Shown: in pieces, positions 36,605 through 44,665 of the stretch
Layout of the letters: every line of letters begins with the position of its first letter
Position numbering within the stretch: position 1 is the stretch's first letter
IMG/VR virus record: IMGVR_UViG_3300009481_000010
Span: 1-64,000 of that record
Direction: 5' to 3' (one strand)
DNA length: 64,000 nt
Source of the DNA: a virus
Program-made: the position numbers and the translations under genes
Notes under the pieces: model-generated
The model's input: the letters and a program-made list of their open reading frames with translations, nothing else
Database searches by the model: none
What the model was told of the DNA's origin: nothing

Positions 36605-37055
36605 GTACAAGCATGTATCAACTGGTGGCTACTGTACGTGTGCTGCGTTTGTAGCCGAGAAGATGATTATGAACTTTGCGGAGTTTGAGAATGTAGGCTC
36701 CTTACCATACAAGTTCTGGAATCATAAAAAGTGGAGTTGGAAGTTCAAGAAGCAAGTCATGCTGGCACTCGGACTGATAAATAAATATGGTGAAAAGCCT
36801 GTAGTGCAGGCCGTACAATCCCCCGATTTGAAGGGGGTTTTTTCACTTAATAACCAGCGTGTAGAGAGAGCGATCAAGAAGTATAAAAAGATCCTGGATG
36901 CGGCTCCTAAGAAAACTCAGGATCTTGATGTAAAAACAAATCCCGTACAACGCAAGTCTACCTTCGGAAAGAAGGGTGGCATTAACACATTGAGAGGTTT
37001 AGATGGCGGACGACAAGAAGAAACCAAAGATAAACATCAACAAAGTCAAGACTAA
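36576..37055 (+). CDS. Hypothetical protein of the recombination operon
   Basis: 159 residues, basic. Contains GGYCTCAAFVAEKMIM and SPDLKGVFSLNNQRVERA. An internal hairpin AATCCCCCG/..GGGGG followed by TTTTTT at about 36817-36843 resembles an attenuating terminator within the gene. Overlaps the recA-like gene by 53 nt. Confidence 0.65.
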   Translation: MKRERSEKSKYKHVSTGGYCTCAAFVAEKMIMNFAEFENVGSLPYKFWNHKKWSWKFKKQVMLALGLINKYGEKPVVQAVQSPDLKGVFSLNNQRVERAIKKYKKILDAAPKKTQDLDVKTNPVQRKSTFGKKGGINTLRGLDGGRQEETKDKHQQSQD

Positions 37056-38136
37056 GTATGATAACCCACTACTAAACACAATCAATCAAAAGATTGGAAA
37101 GATCGCAAGTGAAGGTCATGAAGTTCTTGATCAGTTACAGGAATTGAAGGTTATTCCGTTCTCCCCAGCACTAGATGATTTACTTGGGGGCGGTCTTAGA
37201 GAAGGAACAGTCAATGTTATCTCAGGCCCACCTAAAGCTGGTAAGTCAGTATCCGCACTAAGTTTCGCAGCACATTGCCAGAAATACCATGACAAGAATA
37301 TTTACTACTTCGATACTGAAGGTAGATTGACTGAGCATCACCTATGCCAGATAACTAACCTTGATCATAAGTCAATGAATATCATTGGACCTACACCGGA
37401 ACAACTTGAGATCTCCGCTGAAATGTATCTTAATACGGCGGAACTATTGGTTAGACAGGTTCCTAACCTTGTATTGATTGTCGATAGTACATCTAACATG
37501 TTACCAGCAGAAGAACTAGCAGGTGAAATCAGATCGGGTATTAGAGCGGGGTTACCTAAGCTACTTGGATCGTTTCTCAAGAGAACAAGTGGAGACGTTC
37601 CGAGAACTGGAGCAATCCTTATCTTCATTACCCATAAGATTGCTAATACTGGTGCGATCTCCCCACGAGCAGCAAAGACTGTTATGGACGGTGGTAACCA
37701 GTTGCAATACCAGGCTAGCACCATCCTTGATCTAGGTGGATTCTCCCCTTGGGAACAAGGTAAGGAATCAATAGGTCAGCAGTTGTATTGGAAGATTAAG
37801 ACTTCTGGTGCGGGCGGTAAGCCTGGATCTAAAGCTGAAGGTTGGTTACGTTGGGGTGTTGGTGTCGATAAGAATAAGGAAATCGTACATCAGGCCGCAG
37901 AACTTGGTTTCATTAAACCCGCTGGTTCATGGTACACTATTACAGCAGCTATCGATAACAAAGACACACCTAAAATGAAAAAGGTTTGTAAGCGTAACGA
38001 TGTAGATCCATCGGACGAAGACGCCGTAGGTAAACTATTCCAATTCCAGGGCATCCTTAACCTTGTAAGGTGGATGGATGATAACCCGGAAATCGGTGAA
38101 CTGCTATATGATGAAATTCAGGCAATTCCACTATGA
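37003..38136 (+). CDS. RecA/UvsX-like recombinase
   Basis: 377 residues. P-loop VISGPPKAGKSVSALS (~71-86), YFDTEGRL (~103), LVLIVDSTSNMLPAEE with Walker B (~151), then ILIFITHKIANTG at the position of the RecA L2/QTR strand. Catalyses strand pairing or ATP-driven filament formation on ssDNA. Lies with helicase, primase and polymerase genes. Confidence 0.9.
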   Translation: MADDKKKPKININKVKTKYDNPLLNTINQKIGKIASEGHEVLDQLQELKVIPFSPALDDLLGGGLREGTVNVISGPPKAGKSVSALSFAAHCQKYHDKNIYYFDTEGRLTEHHLCQITNLDHKSMNIIGPTPEQLEISAEMYLNTAELLVRQVPNLVLIVDSTSNMLPAEELAGEIRSGIRAGLPKLLGSFLKRTSGDVPRTGAILIFITHKIANTGAISPRAAKTVMDGGNQLQYQASTILDLGGFSPWEQGKESIGQQLYWKIKTSGAGGKPGSKAEGWLRWGVGVDKNKEIVHQAAELGFIKPAGSWYTITAAIDNKDTPKMKKVCKRNDVDPSDEDAVGKLFQFQGILNLVRWMDDNPEIGELLYDEIQAIPL

Positions 38137-38549
38137 AATTCAAAGGACTAAACGGGCGGGACTTTACTGTTAATGTACACAAGTACAGGGTAATCGCGGA
38201 TAATGATGGGAGACAGAAACGCTCTGCCCCCCATAGGAAAGCACGAACCTTACTTCAGGATAAGTTCAAGAGTTACCAAATTCTTGAGGAAATGAAGATT
38301 AGTAACAGTAACGCCCGTAATTTATACCTTGACTTCTTCATACCAACACTATCGTTGGCTATAGAAGTTAATGGCAGGCAGCACTATGAGTTTGTTGCCC
38401 ACTTCCATAAGGGCCGTGCAGGGTGGATAGACGCCCTGAGACGAGACAGAATCAAACGGGAGTGGTGCGAACTAAATGATATTCACCTTGTAGTGTTCAG
38501 ATGGGACGAGGAAGATGACTGGGGAAAACAAATTGAATACAGAGACTGA
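38133..38549 (+). CDS. PD-(D/E)XK-like endonuclease
   Basis: 138 residues, ATGA overlap. LYLDFFIPTLSLAIEVNGRQ with D and ExN-G-x-Q spacing near residues 66-87 and VVFRWDEEDDWGK at the end match Vsr/endonuclease-VII-like restriction folds (D...ExK-type, here E-V-N-G-R-Q). Likely cuts recombination or replication intermediates. Confidence 0.7.
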   Translation: MKFKGLNGRDFTVNVHKYRVIADNDGRQKRSAPHRKARTLLQDKFKSYQILEEMKISNSNARNLYLDFFIPTLSLAIEVNGRQHYEFVAHFHKGRAGWIDALRRDRIKREWCELNDIHLVVFRWDEEDDWGKQIEYRD

Positions 38550-39000
38550 TGACAGATTAGAGTCTTTCCTATTACGAGTAGACGAATATCTGGAGAACAA
38601 AGACTTAGCGGCTCCTGTTCAGCTTGACAACTTCAGAGAAGCTGAGTCTTTAAGTATGGATCAACTAAGGGAGTTATCTCAGGACGAGTGCTTTAACTAT
38701 GCTCTCACCCTTATGAGTTACCTCGATCATGTAGCCAGCCAGAAAGCTAAACAACAGGTGGTCATAGACTATTGTGATTACCATATTAGACGTATGGTTG
38801 CCCGTGAGTATCATAATCTGACCGATGTATACGGGCCGTATGAACTTAAAGAGCAGATGCTTATTAGAGAGAATACGGTCGCCGTAAAACTAGATCAGTT
38901 CAGAGAAGTGGCGAAGGCCAGGATCGCGTCACTTACAAGTAAGGACTTCAACCTAAGAAAAAAGATAGACTTATTAAACGAAAAGGGGAAACGGCTATGA
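38515..39000 (+). CDS. Hypothetical protein of the replication operon
   Basis: 161 residues, helical. Overlaps the nuclease by 35 nt and the next gene by ATGA. Long helices (EYHNLTDVYGPYELKEQMLI). Position before DnaB fits a helicase loader or accessory protein, but no motif supports it. Confidence 0.6.
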   Translation: MTGENKLNTETDDRLESFLLRVDEYLENKDLAAPVQLDNFREAESLSMDQLRELSQDECFNYALTLMSYLDHVASQKAKQQVVIDYCDYHIRRMVAREYHNLTDVYGPYELKEQMLIRENTVAVKLDQFREVAKARIASLTSKDFNLRKKIDLLNEKGKRL

Positions 39001-39401
39001 AATTTGCTGACCTATCACCTGAATTTATAGACTCACTAACTGATGATCAGAGGGCGGAACTTCTGAAGAATATGGTTCAGGAAGCACAAGTAGAAGAAGA
39101 ACAGGAACGAGTATCAGAAACGGTTCAAAAAAGGGACCAGTCTGAATTCATCGCTCCAAGTAGAAAGATTAAGGCTAAGAACGAAGCTGTAGCTTGGCAG
39201 GGAAACCAGTGGACAGATGACGGAGCAGAGTCTAAGGGGGAAGAATTTGATACCCCTGAGATTAAGTTAGCGGCACGAGTTAGGAACGCCCCTACGTATA
39301 AGACCGTAAGGTGTAATCTGTGTCACGACGAGTTCGAAAAAAGAGCAGACCACATTTACGGTAAGTACAATGTGTGTAATGATTGTGGAGGAAGAAGATA
39401 A
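38997..39401 (+). CDS. Hypothetical protein with C-terminal zinc ribbon
   Basis: 134 residues. N-terminal helix, charged middle, and a C-terminal ribbon CNLCHDEFEKRADHIYGKYN..CNDCGGRR (two CxxC). Directly upstream of the helicase gene. Confidence 0.7.
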   Translation: MKFADLSPEFIDSLTDDQRAELLKNMVQEAQVEEEQERVSETVQKRDQSEFIAPSRKIKAKNEAVAWQGNQWTDDGAESKGEEFDTPEIKLAARVRNAPTYKTVRCNLCHDEFEKRADHIYGKYNVCNDCGGRR

Positions 39402-40844
39402 GTGGATAGCGTATTAGTGGACGCCGGTGCAGAACGAGCAGTTCTAGCTGGCTTGCTGTCGTATGGTATGGAATGCTATATCGACGTGTCTGACTTTATT
39501 ACCCCTGGGTGCTTCACACATGGTAATAATGCTGTACTATTCAAGTGCGTAGAAAAGGTACTTATGGATGGGGCGGAAGTAGATGTTCCGTCCATCCTTG
39601 GTGCTGCTGGTCACTTGAAGCTTACAGATGTTATCAATACCCCACAGGAACTTGAGTACATTAACCTACTCATGCAGTTCCCTATTCGTAAGGCAAACGT
39701 ATTTCACCAGGCCGTTCAGGTCAAGAAGTATGAGTTTCTACGAAAAGCTAAGAAGACAATGGGTACCCTTATCAGGGAGATTGAAAATGTAACGGGCGAT
39801 GAAAGTATTGACTCTATCATCAACATGATTGAAAACCCCGTAAATGAACTACTAAGGGAGGATTCAACTTCAAAGAATCCTGAACTGATTGGGGAGGCCG
39901 TTGAAGAATACGTTGATTATCTTATTGCAAACAAATGTGATCAAATTGGTATATCTAGTGGCTTTCCTAGATACGATGCTGCCATTGGTGGAGGTTTCCG
40001 CCGTAAGTGTGTTGACTTAATTTCAGCACGCCCTAAGACCGGTAAGTCCGTATTCGCCCTTAATACCGCTATCAATGTAGGCCGTCAGGGAATTCCTGTG
40101 CTCCTACTAGATACGGAAATGAGTAAGGAAGACCAGCTTAACAGATATCTGTCTAATCTATCCAACGTACCTATTAACACGGTAGCAACTGGTGGATTCG
40201 ATGAGAATGAGGAAATGCTGGCGGATCTGTGGGACGCCTCTAAGGAAGTCGCAGAACTACCAGTTCATTACTTAAATGTGTCGGGCGAGCCTATTGAGAA
40301 CATCTTAAATGTGATTAAACGGTGGATCGTAAGAACGGTTGGTGTGGATGAAAATGGCCGTACCAATGACTGTTTGGTCATCTATGACTACCTGAAGCTA
40401 ACAAGTAGTGACGGTCTTAGTGCCTCCGTACAAGAGTACCAGGCCCTGGGTTTCCAGATTACTTCTCTGCATAACATGGCCGTAAAGTATGACTTTGCAT
40501 GTGTTGCACTTACTCAGTTGAACCGCGATGGTATTACATCAGAGTCTACCTCGGCTATTAGTGGTTCTGACCGTTTGATCTGGCTATGTACTTCATGGAC
40601 CGTATTCAAGACTAAGGCCGATGAGGAAATAGCAGAAGACGGGCCGGATAACGGTAACCGTAAGATGGTAGTAGTTGTAGCTCGTCACGGGCCAGGAATG
40701 GAAGATGGTAACTACATCAACCTATTCATGGAAGGTGCATACTCTAGAATAGCTGAATTGCATACTAGGGATGAATTACTTGAGGAACGAAATAGAACCG
40801 GGGCTATCCAAGGTGCGGAAGACCCTATTGAGATAGAGGAATGA
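39402..40844 (+). CDS. dnaB: Replicative DNA helicase, DnaB-like
   Basis: 480 residues, GTG start at 39402. N-terminal DnaB domain (DAGAERAVLAGLLSYGME), RecA-like C-terminal domain with FRRKCVDLISARPKTGKSVF (Walker A), LLLDTEMSKEDQ, CLVIYDYLKL (Walker B), ACVALTQLNRDGI and HGPGMEDG at motif H4 region. Unwinds DNA at the fork; pairs with the primase at 41394. No intein. Confidence 0.95.
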   Translation: MDSVLVDAGAERAVLAGLLSYGMECYIDVSDFITPGCFTHGNNAVLFKCVEKVLMDGAEVDVPSILGAAGHLKLTDVINTPQELEYINLLMQFPIRKANVFHQAVQVKKYEFLRKAKKTMGTLIREIENVTGDESIDSIINMIENPVNELLREDSTSKNPELIGEAVEEYVDYLIANKCDQIGISSGFPRYDAAIGGGFRRKCVDLISARPKTGKSVFALNTAINVGRQGIPVLLLDTEMSKEDQLNRYLSNLSNVPINTVATGGFDENEEMLADLWDASKEVAELPVHYLNVSGEPIENILNVIKRWIVRTVGVDENGRTNDCLVIYDYLKLTSSDGLSASVQEYQALGFQITSLHNMAVKYDFACVALTQLNRDGITSESTSAISGSDRLIWLCTSWTVFKTKADEEIAEDGPDNGNRKMVVVVARHGPGMEDGNYINLFMEGAYSRIAELHTRDELLEERNRTGAIQGAEDPIEIEE

Positions 40845-40845
40845 A

Positions 40846-41052
40846 ATGTCTCCACATAATTTTGAAGACTCTAAGTTCGAAGTACAGTGGGCAAAACCTT
40901 CTGGTTGGTCCTGTAATATTACGGACGGATTAGTATTTAGACCCAGTTTGACACGTAAAATCCCTAACTGGTTTCATAGACTCATGCAACGCCTAATCCT
41001 AGGATTCAGGTGGGAATACACAGGAGAGAGAACAGATGAAAGAGATGTCTAG
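40846..41052 (+). CDS. Hypothetical protein
   Basis: 68 residues, ATG 40846 one base after dnaB. Aromatic (KPSGWSCNITDGLVFRP), basic C-terminal half (KIPNWFHRLMQRLILGFRWE). Unknown. Confidence 0.6.
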   Translation: MSPHNFEDSKFEVQWAKPSGWSCNITDGLVFRPSLTRKIPNWFHRLMQRLILGFRWEYTGERTDERDV

Positions 41053-41140
41053 GTTAAGTCAGGAAATTCTGTTTCAAACTAACAGTTGGCTCAATATATT
41101 AATGTCAATCCTATTTATCGTAATTGCTACGGTGTGTTAA
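41036..41140 (+). CDS. Small single-span membrane peptide
   Basis: 34 residues, SD AGGAGAGAG before ATG 41036. Hydrophobic C-terminus (WLNILMSILFIVIATVC). Short but with a very good ribosome-binding site. Confidence 0.55.
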   Translation: MKEMSRLSQEILFQTNSWLNILMSILFIVIATVC

Positions 41141-41141
41141 T

Positions 41142-41300
41142 ATGGGTATTCCAGCAATAATAATTGCAACATGTTGCTATTTGATTACCGCATTTGATTG
41201 CGTAAGACGTAAGGATTATCCTCATGGATTAGTATGGGCGGCTTACGCTCTTGCTAATTGCGGACTTTTATGGCATTTTATCCAAAATCAGGAGAAATAA
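41142..41300 (+). CDS. Small two-span membrane protein
   Basis: 52 residues, ATG 41142 two bases after the previous stop. Segments IPAIIIATCCYLITAF and GLVWAAYALANCGLLWHFI separated by a basic loop (RRKDYPH). Unknown. Confidence 0.55.
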   Translation: MGIPAIIIATCCYLITAFDCVRRKDYPHGLVWAAYALANCGLLWHFIQNQEK

Positions 41301-41393
41301 ACGCTCGAAAGTGGCATTGGGTACATAAAGACTTGAATATTATGAAAAACAAATTCAAACAAAGCTACTTCCTTGATATGTGTAGAAAAGTAT

Positions 41394-42368
41394 ATGAGTA
41401 CACAAAACACACTGGATCTTAGAAAAGTCGAAGCGGTCGTCCTTGACAACATCGATCTTCTACTAAGTGAACTGAACCTGGACTACACAGAGTACAGTGG
41501 TAGTGTGTTCATGTGCTGTCCTATTCATGGAAGTGATAATGATAAGTCCTTGTCTATATCGTTGGATAAGCGATGTTGGGCATGTTGGAGTCATGAGTGC
41601 CATTCTGATCTTGGTACTAGTATTTTTGACTTTGTAAGCGGCGTTTTAGAATGCGACTTCAGTGGAGCACTTAGCTTCCTCTTAAGTTTGTATAATCTGG
41701 ACGGCGGTCATATCCAAACCGAGCACATCGAGCGGACTGACCTACACGACATTGTGAAGATATTCGGTAAACGGGTAGAAAGAGGTAACCCTCCACCTGT
41801 TATCTGGCCTAATACTATTGGGAAGTCAGAATACTTTGAAGACGAACGCGGCTTTAAGCATGACACCCTTAGAGAATACGGCGTTGAGGATTGCTGGAAT
41901 GGTAGTAAGTACCATAGGCGAGCTATCATACCTATTCACGACGAAGAGGGTAATAAGGTAGCGTTCATTGCACGTAGACTAAAAGAGTTCATGGAGCCGA
42001 AGTACATATACTCGGATGGCTTTAGTAAGTCTAAGTATCTGTATAACTACCACAAAGCTATTGAGCATGTGGAGAGAAACATCTATATCACAGAGGGCCA
42101 AGGTGATATCTGGCGTTTGAATGAGGCGGGTATCCACAACTGTGTAGGTATCCTTGGAAAAAGTATCTCACCTTATCAAAAAGGATTGCTGCTATCCTCT
42201 GGGGCTACTACCCTTACCGTACTGGTTGATAATGATCAGCCCGGTAGAGAGGCAAAGCAGAATATCTTGAGAGACTTGAATCGTATGTTTAGATTGGTAT
42301 TTCCGAAGATGGACAAAAAGGACATCGGGGATATGAGTATTGATAAAGTAAGGGAATTATTACTATGA
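41394..42368 (+). CDS. dnaG: DnaG-like primase
   Basis: 324 residues from ATG 41394. CHC2-type zinc finger (VFMCCPIHGSDN ... CWACWSHECH, ~32-70), then TOPRIM-like domain (NIYITEGQGDIWRLNEAGIH with Glu, TLTVLVDNDQPGREA with DxD, ~225-290). Shorter than bacterial DnaG and lacking the helicase-binding C-terminus, as usual in phages. Synthesises RNA primers for lagging strands. Confidence 0.93.
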   Translation: MSTQNTLDLRKVEAVVLDNIDLLLSELNLDYTEYSGSVFMCCPIHGSDNDKSLSISLDKRCWACWSHECHSDLGTSIFDFVSGVLECDFSGALSFLLSLYNLDGGHIQTEHIERTDLHDIVKIFGKRVERGNPPPVIWPNTIGKSEYFEDERGFKHDTLREYGVEDCWNGSKYHRRAIIPIHDEEGNKVAFIARRLKEFMEPKYIYSDGFSKSKYLYNYHKAIEHVERNIYITEGQGDIWRLNEAGIHNCVGILGKSISPYQKGLLLSSGATTLTVLVDNDQPGREAKQNILRDLNRMFRLVFPKMDKKDIGDMSIDKVRELLL

Positions 42369-43207
42369 AAGTGTTTGGGTTTGCGGGCAAGAAGCAGTCC
42401 GGTAAAGGAACTTGTGCTAATGTAATTCACGGTATGGTCCTGAAAAAGATCGGGGCCATTAAGGATTGGACTATTAGTGATAAGGGTCAACTACTAATTC
42501 AGAATAAGGGGCAGATGGATGATTCCTGGCCCGTATTTGATATTACTCGCCGTGACCCAGAGTTCTCTGAGTATGCGGAGACTACTATCTGGCCGTATGT
42601 GAAGCTGTATAGTTTTGCGGATACCCTCAAGGATATCTGTATTCATATGTTTGGGGTTCCGGCTGAGTGCGTATTCGGGACAGACGAACAGAAGAACACA
42701 AAGATTGAACATCTGTTGTGGGAAAATATGCCGGGGGTGGTGACAGAAGTACCACCCGAAGTCGGCAATAGGGGTAGATCAGTAAGTGGTCGGTTGGGTG
42801 AATACTACAAGAGAACGACAGAGGGTTTAGTGTTTCACCCCGCAGGAGCAATGACTGCCCGTGAGTTTATGCAGTTCTTTGGTACCGATGTTATGCGTAA
42901 GATCTGGGAGCCGGTATGGATCGCAGATACTATGAGACGTATCGTTAATGACGGCAGTGAAATTGCTATCATAGCGGACGTAAGATTTCCCAATGAGGCT
43001 GAGGCCATTCGTAATCTACCAGGTAATGTGTTGAGACTACCGCGTGATATATTCACCGATGGTCATGCCAGCGAAACCTCCGTTGATGATATTGATGAAT
43101 CTATCTTCACCAGGATACTTAAGGATGGTAGTCTACTGGAACTCAAGAAGGAACTTGAACTACTATTCACTCCTATCGTAGACGAATTACCTATAGTGGA
43201 GCAGTAA
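42365..43207 (+). CDS. Deoxynucleoside monophosphate kinase
   Basis: 280 residues, ATGA overlap. P-loop MKVFGFAGKKQSGKGTCANV at the start, AMTAREFMQFFGTDVMRKIW and IAIIADVRFPNEAEAI as in T4 gp1-type dNMP kinases. Phosphorylates dNMPs to dNDPs. A longer central insert (about residues 110-160) is specific to this protein. Confidence 0.9.
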   Translation: MKVFGFAGKKQSGKGTCANVIHGMVLKKIGAIKDWTISDKGQLLIQNKGQMDDSWPVFDITRRDPEFSEYAETTIWPYVKLYSFADTLKDICIHMFGVPAECVFGTDEQKNTKIEHLLWENMPGVVTEVPPEVGNRGRSVSGRLGEYYKRTTEGLVFHPAGAMTAREFMQFFGTDVMRKIWEPVWIADTMRRIVNDGSEIAIIADVRFPNEAEAIRNLPGNVLRLPRDIFTDGHASETSVDDIDESIFTRILKDGSLLELKKELELLFTPIVDELPIVEQ

Positions 43208-43208
43208 A

Positions 43209-43451
43209 ATGAGAGGTAAGCATACTTCGGTCGCTAAAGAGTTACGTAAAAGTGTAACACAACTGGAGAAGCATCCCAAGGTGAAAAAGGTGATTATTGG
43301 TATATCGGAGTCATGTAGACACAAGTACCCGCCGGGAACATTGAGATATATCAGAGAAGTAGACGGCGGAATCAAATTTAGGGGATATACTGGGAACGGA
43401 GTCACGGATATAACCGTTCTTACAGATGACCCATTAACAGATTGGAAATAG
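43209..43451 (+). CDS. Hypothetical protein
   Basis: 80 residues, ATG 43209 after GCAGTAAA. Basic helix then strands (VKKVIIGISESCRHKYPPGT, DGGIKFRGYTGNGVTDITVL). Resembles short DNA- or RNA-binding folds but no family is recognised. Confidence 0.6.
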   Translation: MRGKHTSVAKELRKSVTQLEKHPKVKKVIIGISESCRHKYPPGTLRYIREVDGGIKFRGYTGNGVTDITVLTDDPLTDWK

Positions 43452-43452
43452 T

Positions 43453-44475
43453 ATGCAGTGTGCGTATATCAGAAGTTCTAGTATGGTCAATTACAAGTTC
43501 TGCGAAATGCAGTATTTCATGACCTACGTACTAGGCTATAGAACAGATTCAGGGAAGAAGGCAGAGTTAGGGACCATTGTCCATAAGGTGATGGAAGTTA
43601 TCTCTTTCCTCAAGAAATTTGAGCAGGATAATCCTAAGCGTAAGACTCTCGAATGTACTGACGAGGTAACTGGTAAAATAAGAATCAAGGCAGAGGAACT
43701 TTACACAGACGATTTCCTACGTACCCTGGAAGATCTTTGTTTTGAGTCCTACACTAAGGATTCTAAGCATAAGTGGACTAAGGGCGACCGCAAGGAAGTC
43801 ACTAAACTTGTGAACGTCGTGATGGAGCACGGCGTTTTTGATCCGCGTAAGCGTGATATACTCTACCCAGAGCCTCACTTTGATATGGCTATTGAGGAAC
43901 CTTGGGCTAAATACGACTTCGTAGACGCCCAGGGTAATCATTTAGAGGGCCAGCTTGCCATCAAGGGTACTATCGACCTTGTAACTAAGGTTGACGATGA
44001 CACTATTGAGGTAGTAGACTGGAAGACCGGCCAAAGAAAAGACTGGGTAACCGGCGAAGTTAAGGACTATGATAAGTTGCAGAATGATCCGCAGCTATTA
44101 TTGTATCACTACGCTATCTCCAAGATGTTTCCTGATTACAAAAATGTGATTATGACCATCTACTTTATCAGACCAGACCAGGGTGGCCCGTTCACCTTAT
44201 TCTTCGAGGATGAAGACCGAGATAGATTCCTTGGAATCTTGAAGGATCGATATAAGGACATTGTCAAGAACGATAACCCAAAACCTCTATCAAGAGATAG
44301 AAGTCACTGGAAGTGTACGAGGATTTGTCACTACTGTAAGAATGACTGGGAAGGCACTAATACTAACATGTGCCAGTATGTAGGTGACTATCTAGATGAA
44401 CACGGTATGGATAAAACCGTTGTGGATCTAACGGCCCCTGGTCACAGTATTGGTTACTACGAGGCCCCAGGTTAA
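43453..44475 (+). CDS. Cas4/RecB-type PD-(D/E)XK exonuclease
   Basis: 340 residues. IRSSSMVNYKFCEMQYFMTY at the start (first Cys), KAELGTIVHKVME (His of the RecB motif), IKGTIDLVTKV (D) and IEVVDWKTGQR (ExK, QxxxY follows in PQLLLYHYA). C-terminal CTRICHYCKNDWEGTNTNMC supplies the remaining cysteines, consistent with an iron-sulfur cluster. DNA end-processing in replication or recombination. Confidence 0.88.
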   Translation: MQCAYIRSSSMVNYKFCEMQYFMTYVLGYRTDSGKKAELGTIVHKVMEVISFLKKFEQDNPKRKTLECTDEVTGKIRIKAEELYTDDFLRTLEDLCFESYTKDSKHKWTKGDRKEVTKLVNVVMEHGVFDPRKRDILYPEPHFDMAIEEPWAKYDFVDAQGNHLEGQLAIKGTIDLVTKVDDDTIEVVDWKTGQRKDWVTGEVKDYDKLQNDPQLLLYHYAISKMFPDYKNVIMTIYFIRPDQGGPFTLFFEDEDRDRFLGILKDRYKDIVKNDNPKPLSRDRSHWKCTRICHYCKNDWEGTNTNMCQYVGDYLDEHGMDKTVVDLTAPGHSIGYYEAPG

Positions 44476-44511
44476 TAGTTGGCGTTTTTTGGGAATCTGG
44501 GCGGAAATCGG

Positions 44512-44539
44512 TTGACAAACGGCCCAGATCCCGTATAAT
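44512..44539 (+). promoter_or_regulatory. Sigma-70-like promoter with flanking inverted repeat
   Basis: TTGACA 44512-44517, 16-bp spacer, TATAAT 44534-44539. ATCTGGGC (44495-44502) and GCCCAGAT (44522-44529) form an inverted repeat around the -35 and spacer, a possible operator. Drives the polymerase genes. Confidence 0.9.
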
Positions 44540-44556
44540 ACAGTGTGGAGGATGAT

Positions 44557-44664
44557 ATGATCGAAGTAAACGTTAATGATTCCATTTATGTGAACTGCGA
44601 ATGGGCTATATCTCAAAGAGAAGTGGTACTACGAGAAGAATTTCAGTTGAATTGGATTGACTAA
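44557..44664 (+). CDS. Small hypothetical protein
   Basis: 35 residues, SD TGGAGGAT before ATG 44557. Sequence MIEVNVNDSIYVNCEWAISQ. First gene of the polymerase transcript; its stop overlaps the region just before the polymerase start. Could be a leader peptide or a tiny protein. Confidence 0.55.
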   Translation: MIEVNVNDSIYVNCEWAISQREVVLREEFQLNWID

Positions 44665-44665
44665 T

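Noticed and set aside
41342-41422. 26-codon ORF overlapping the primase start
   Set aside because: No SD and overlaps dnaG in another frame; composition does not favour it.
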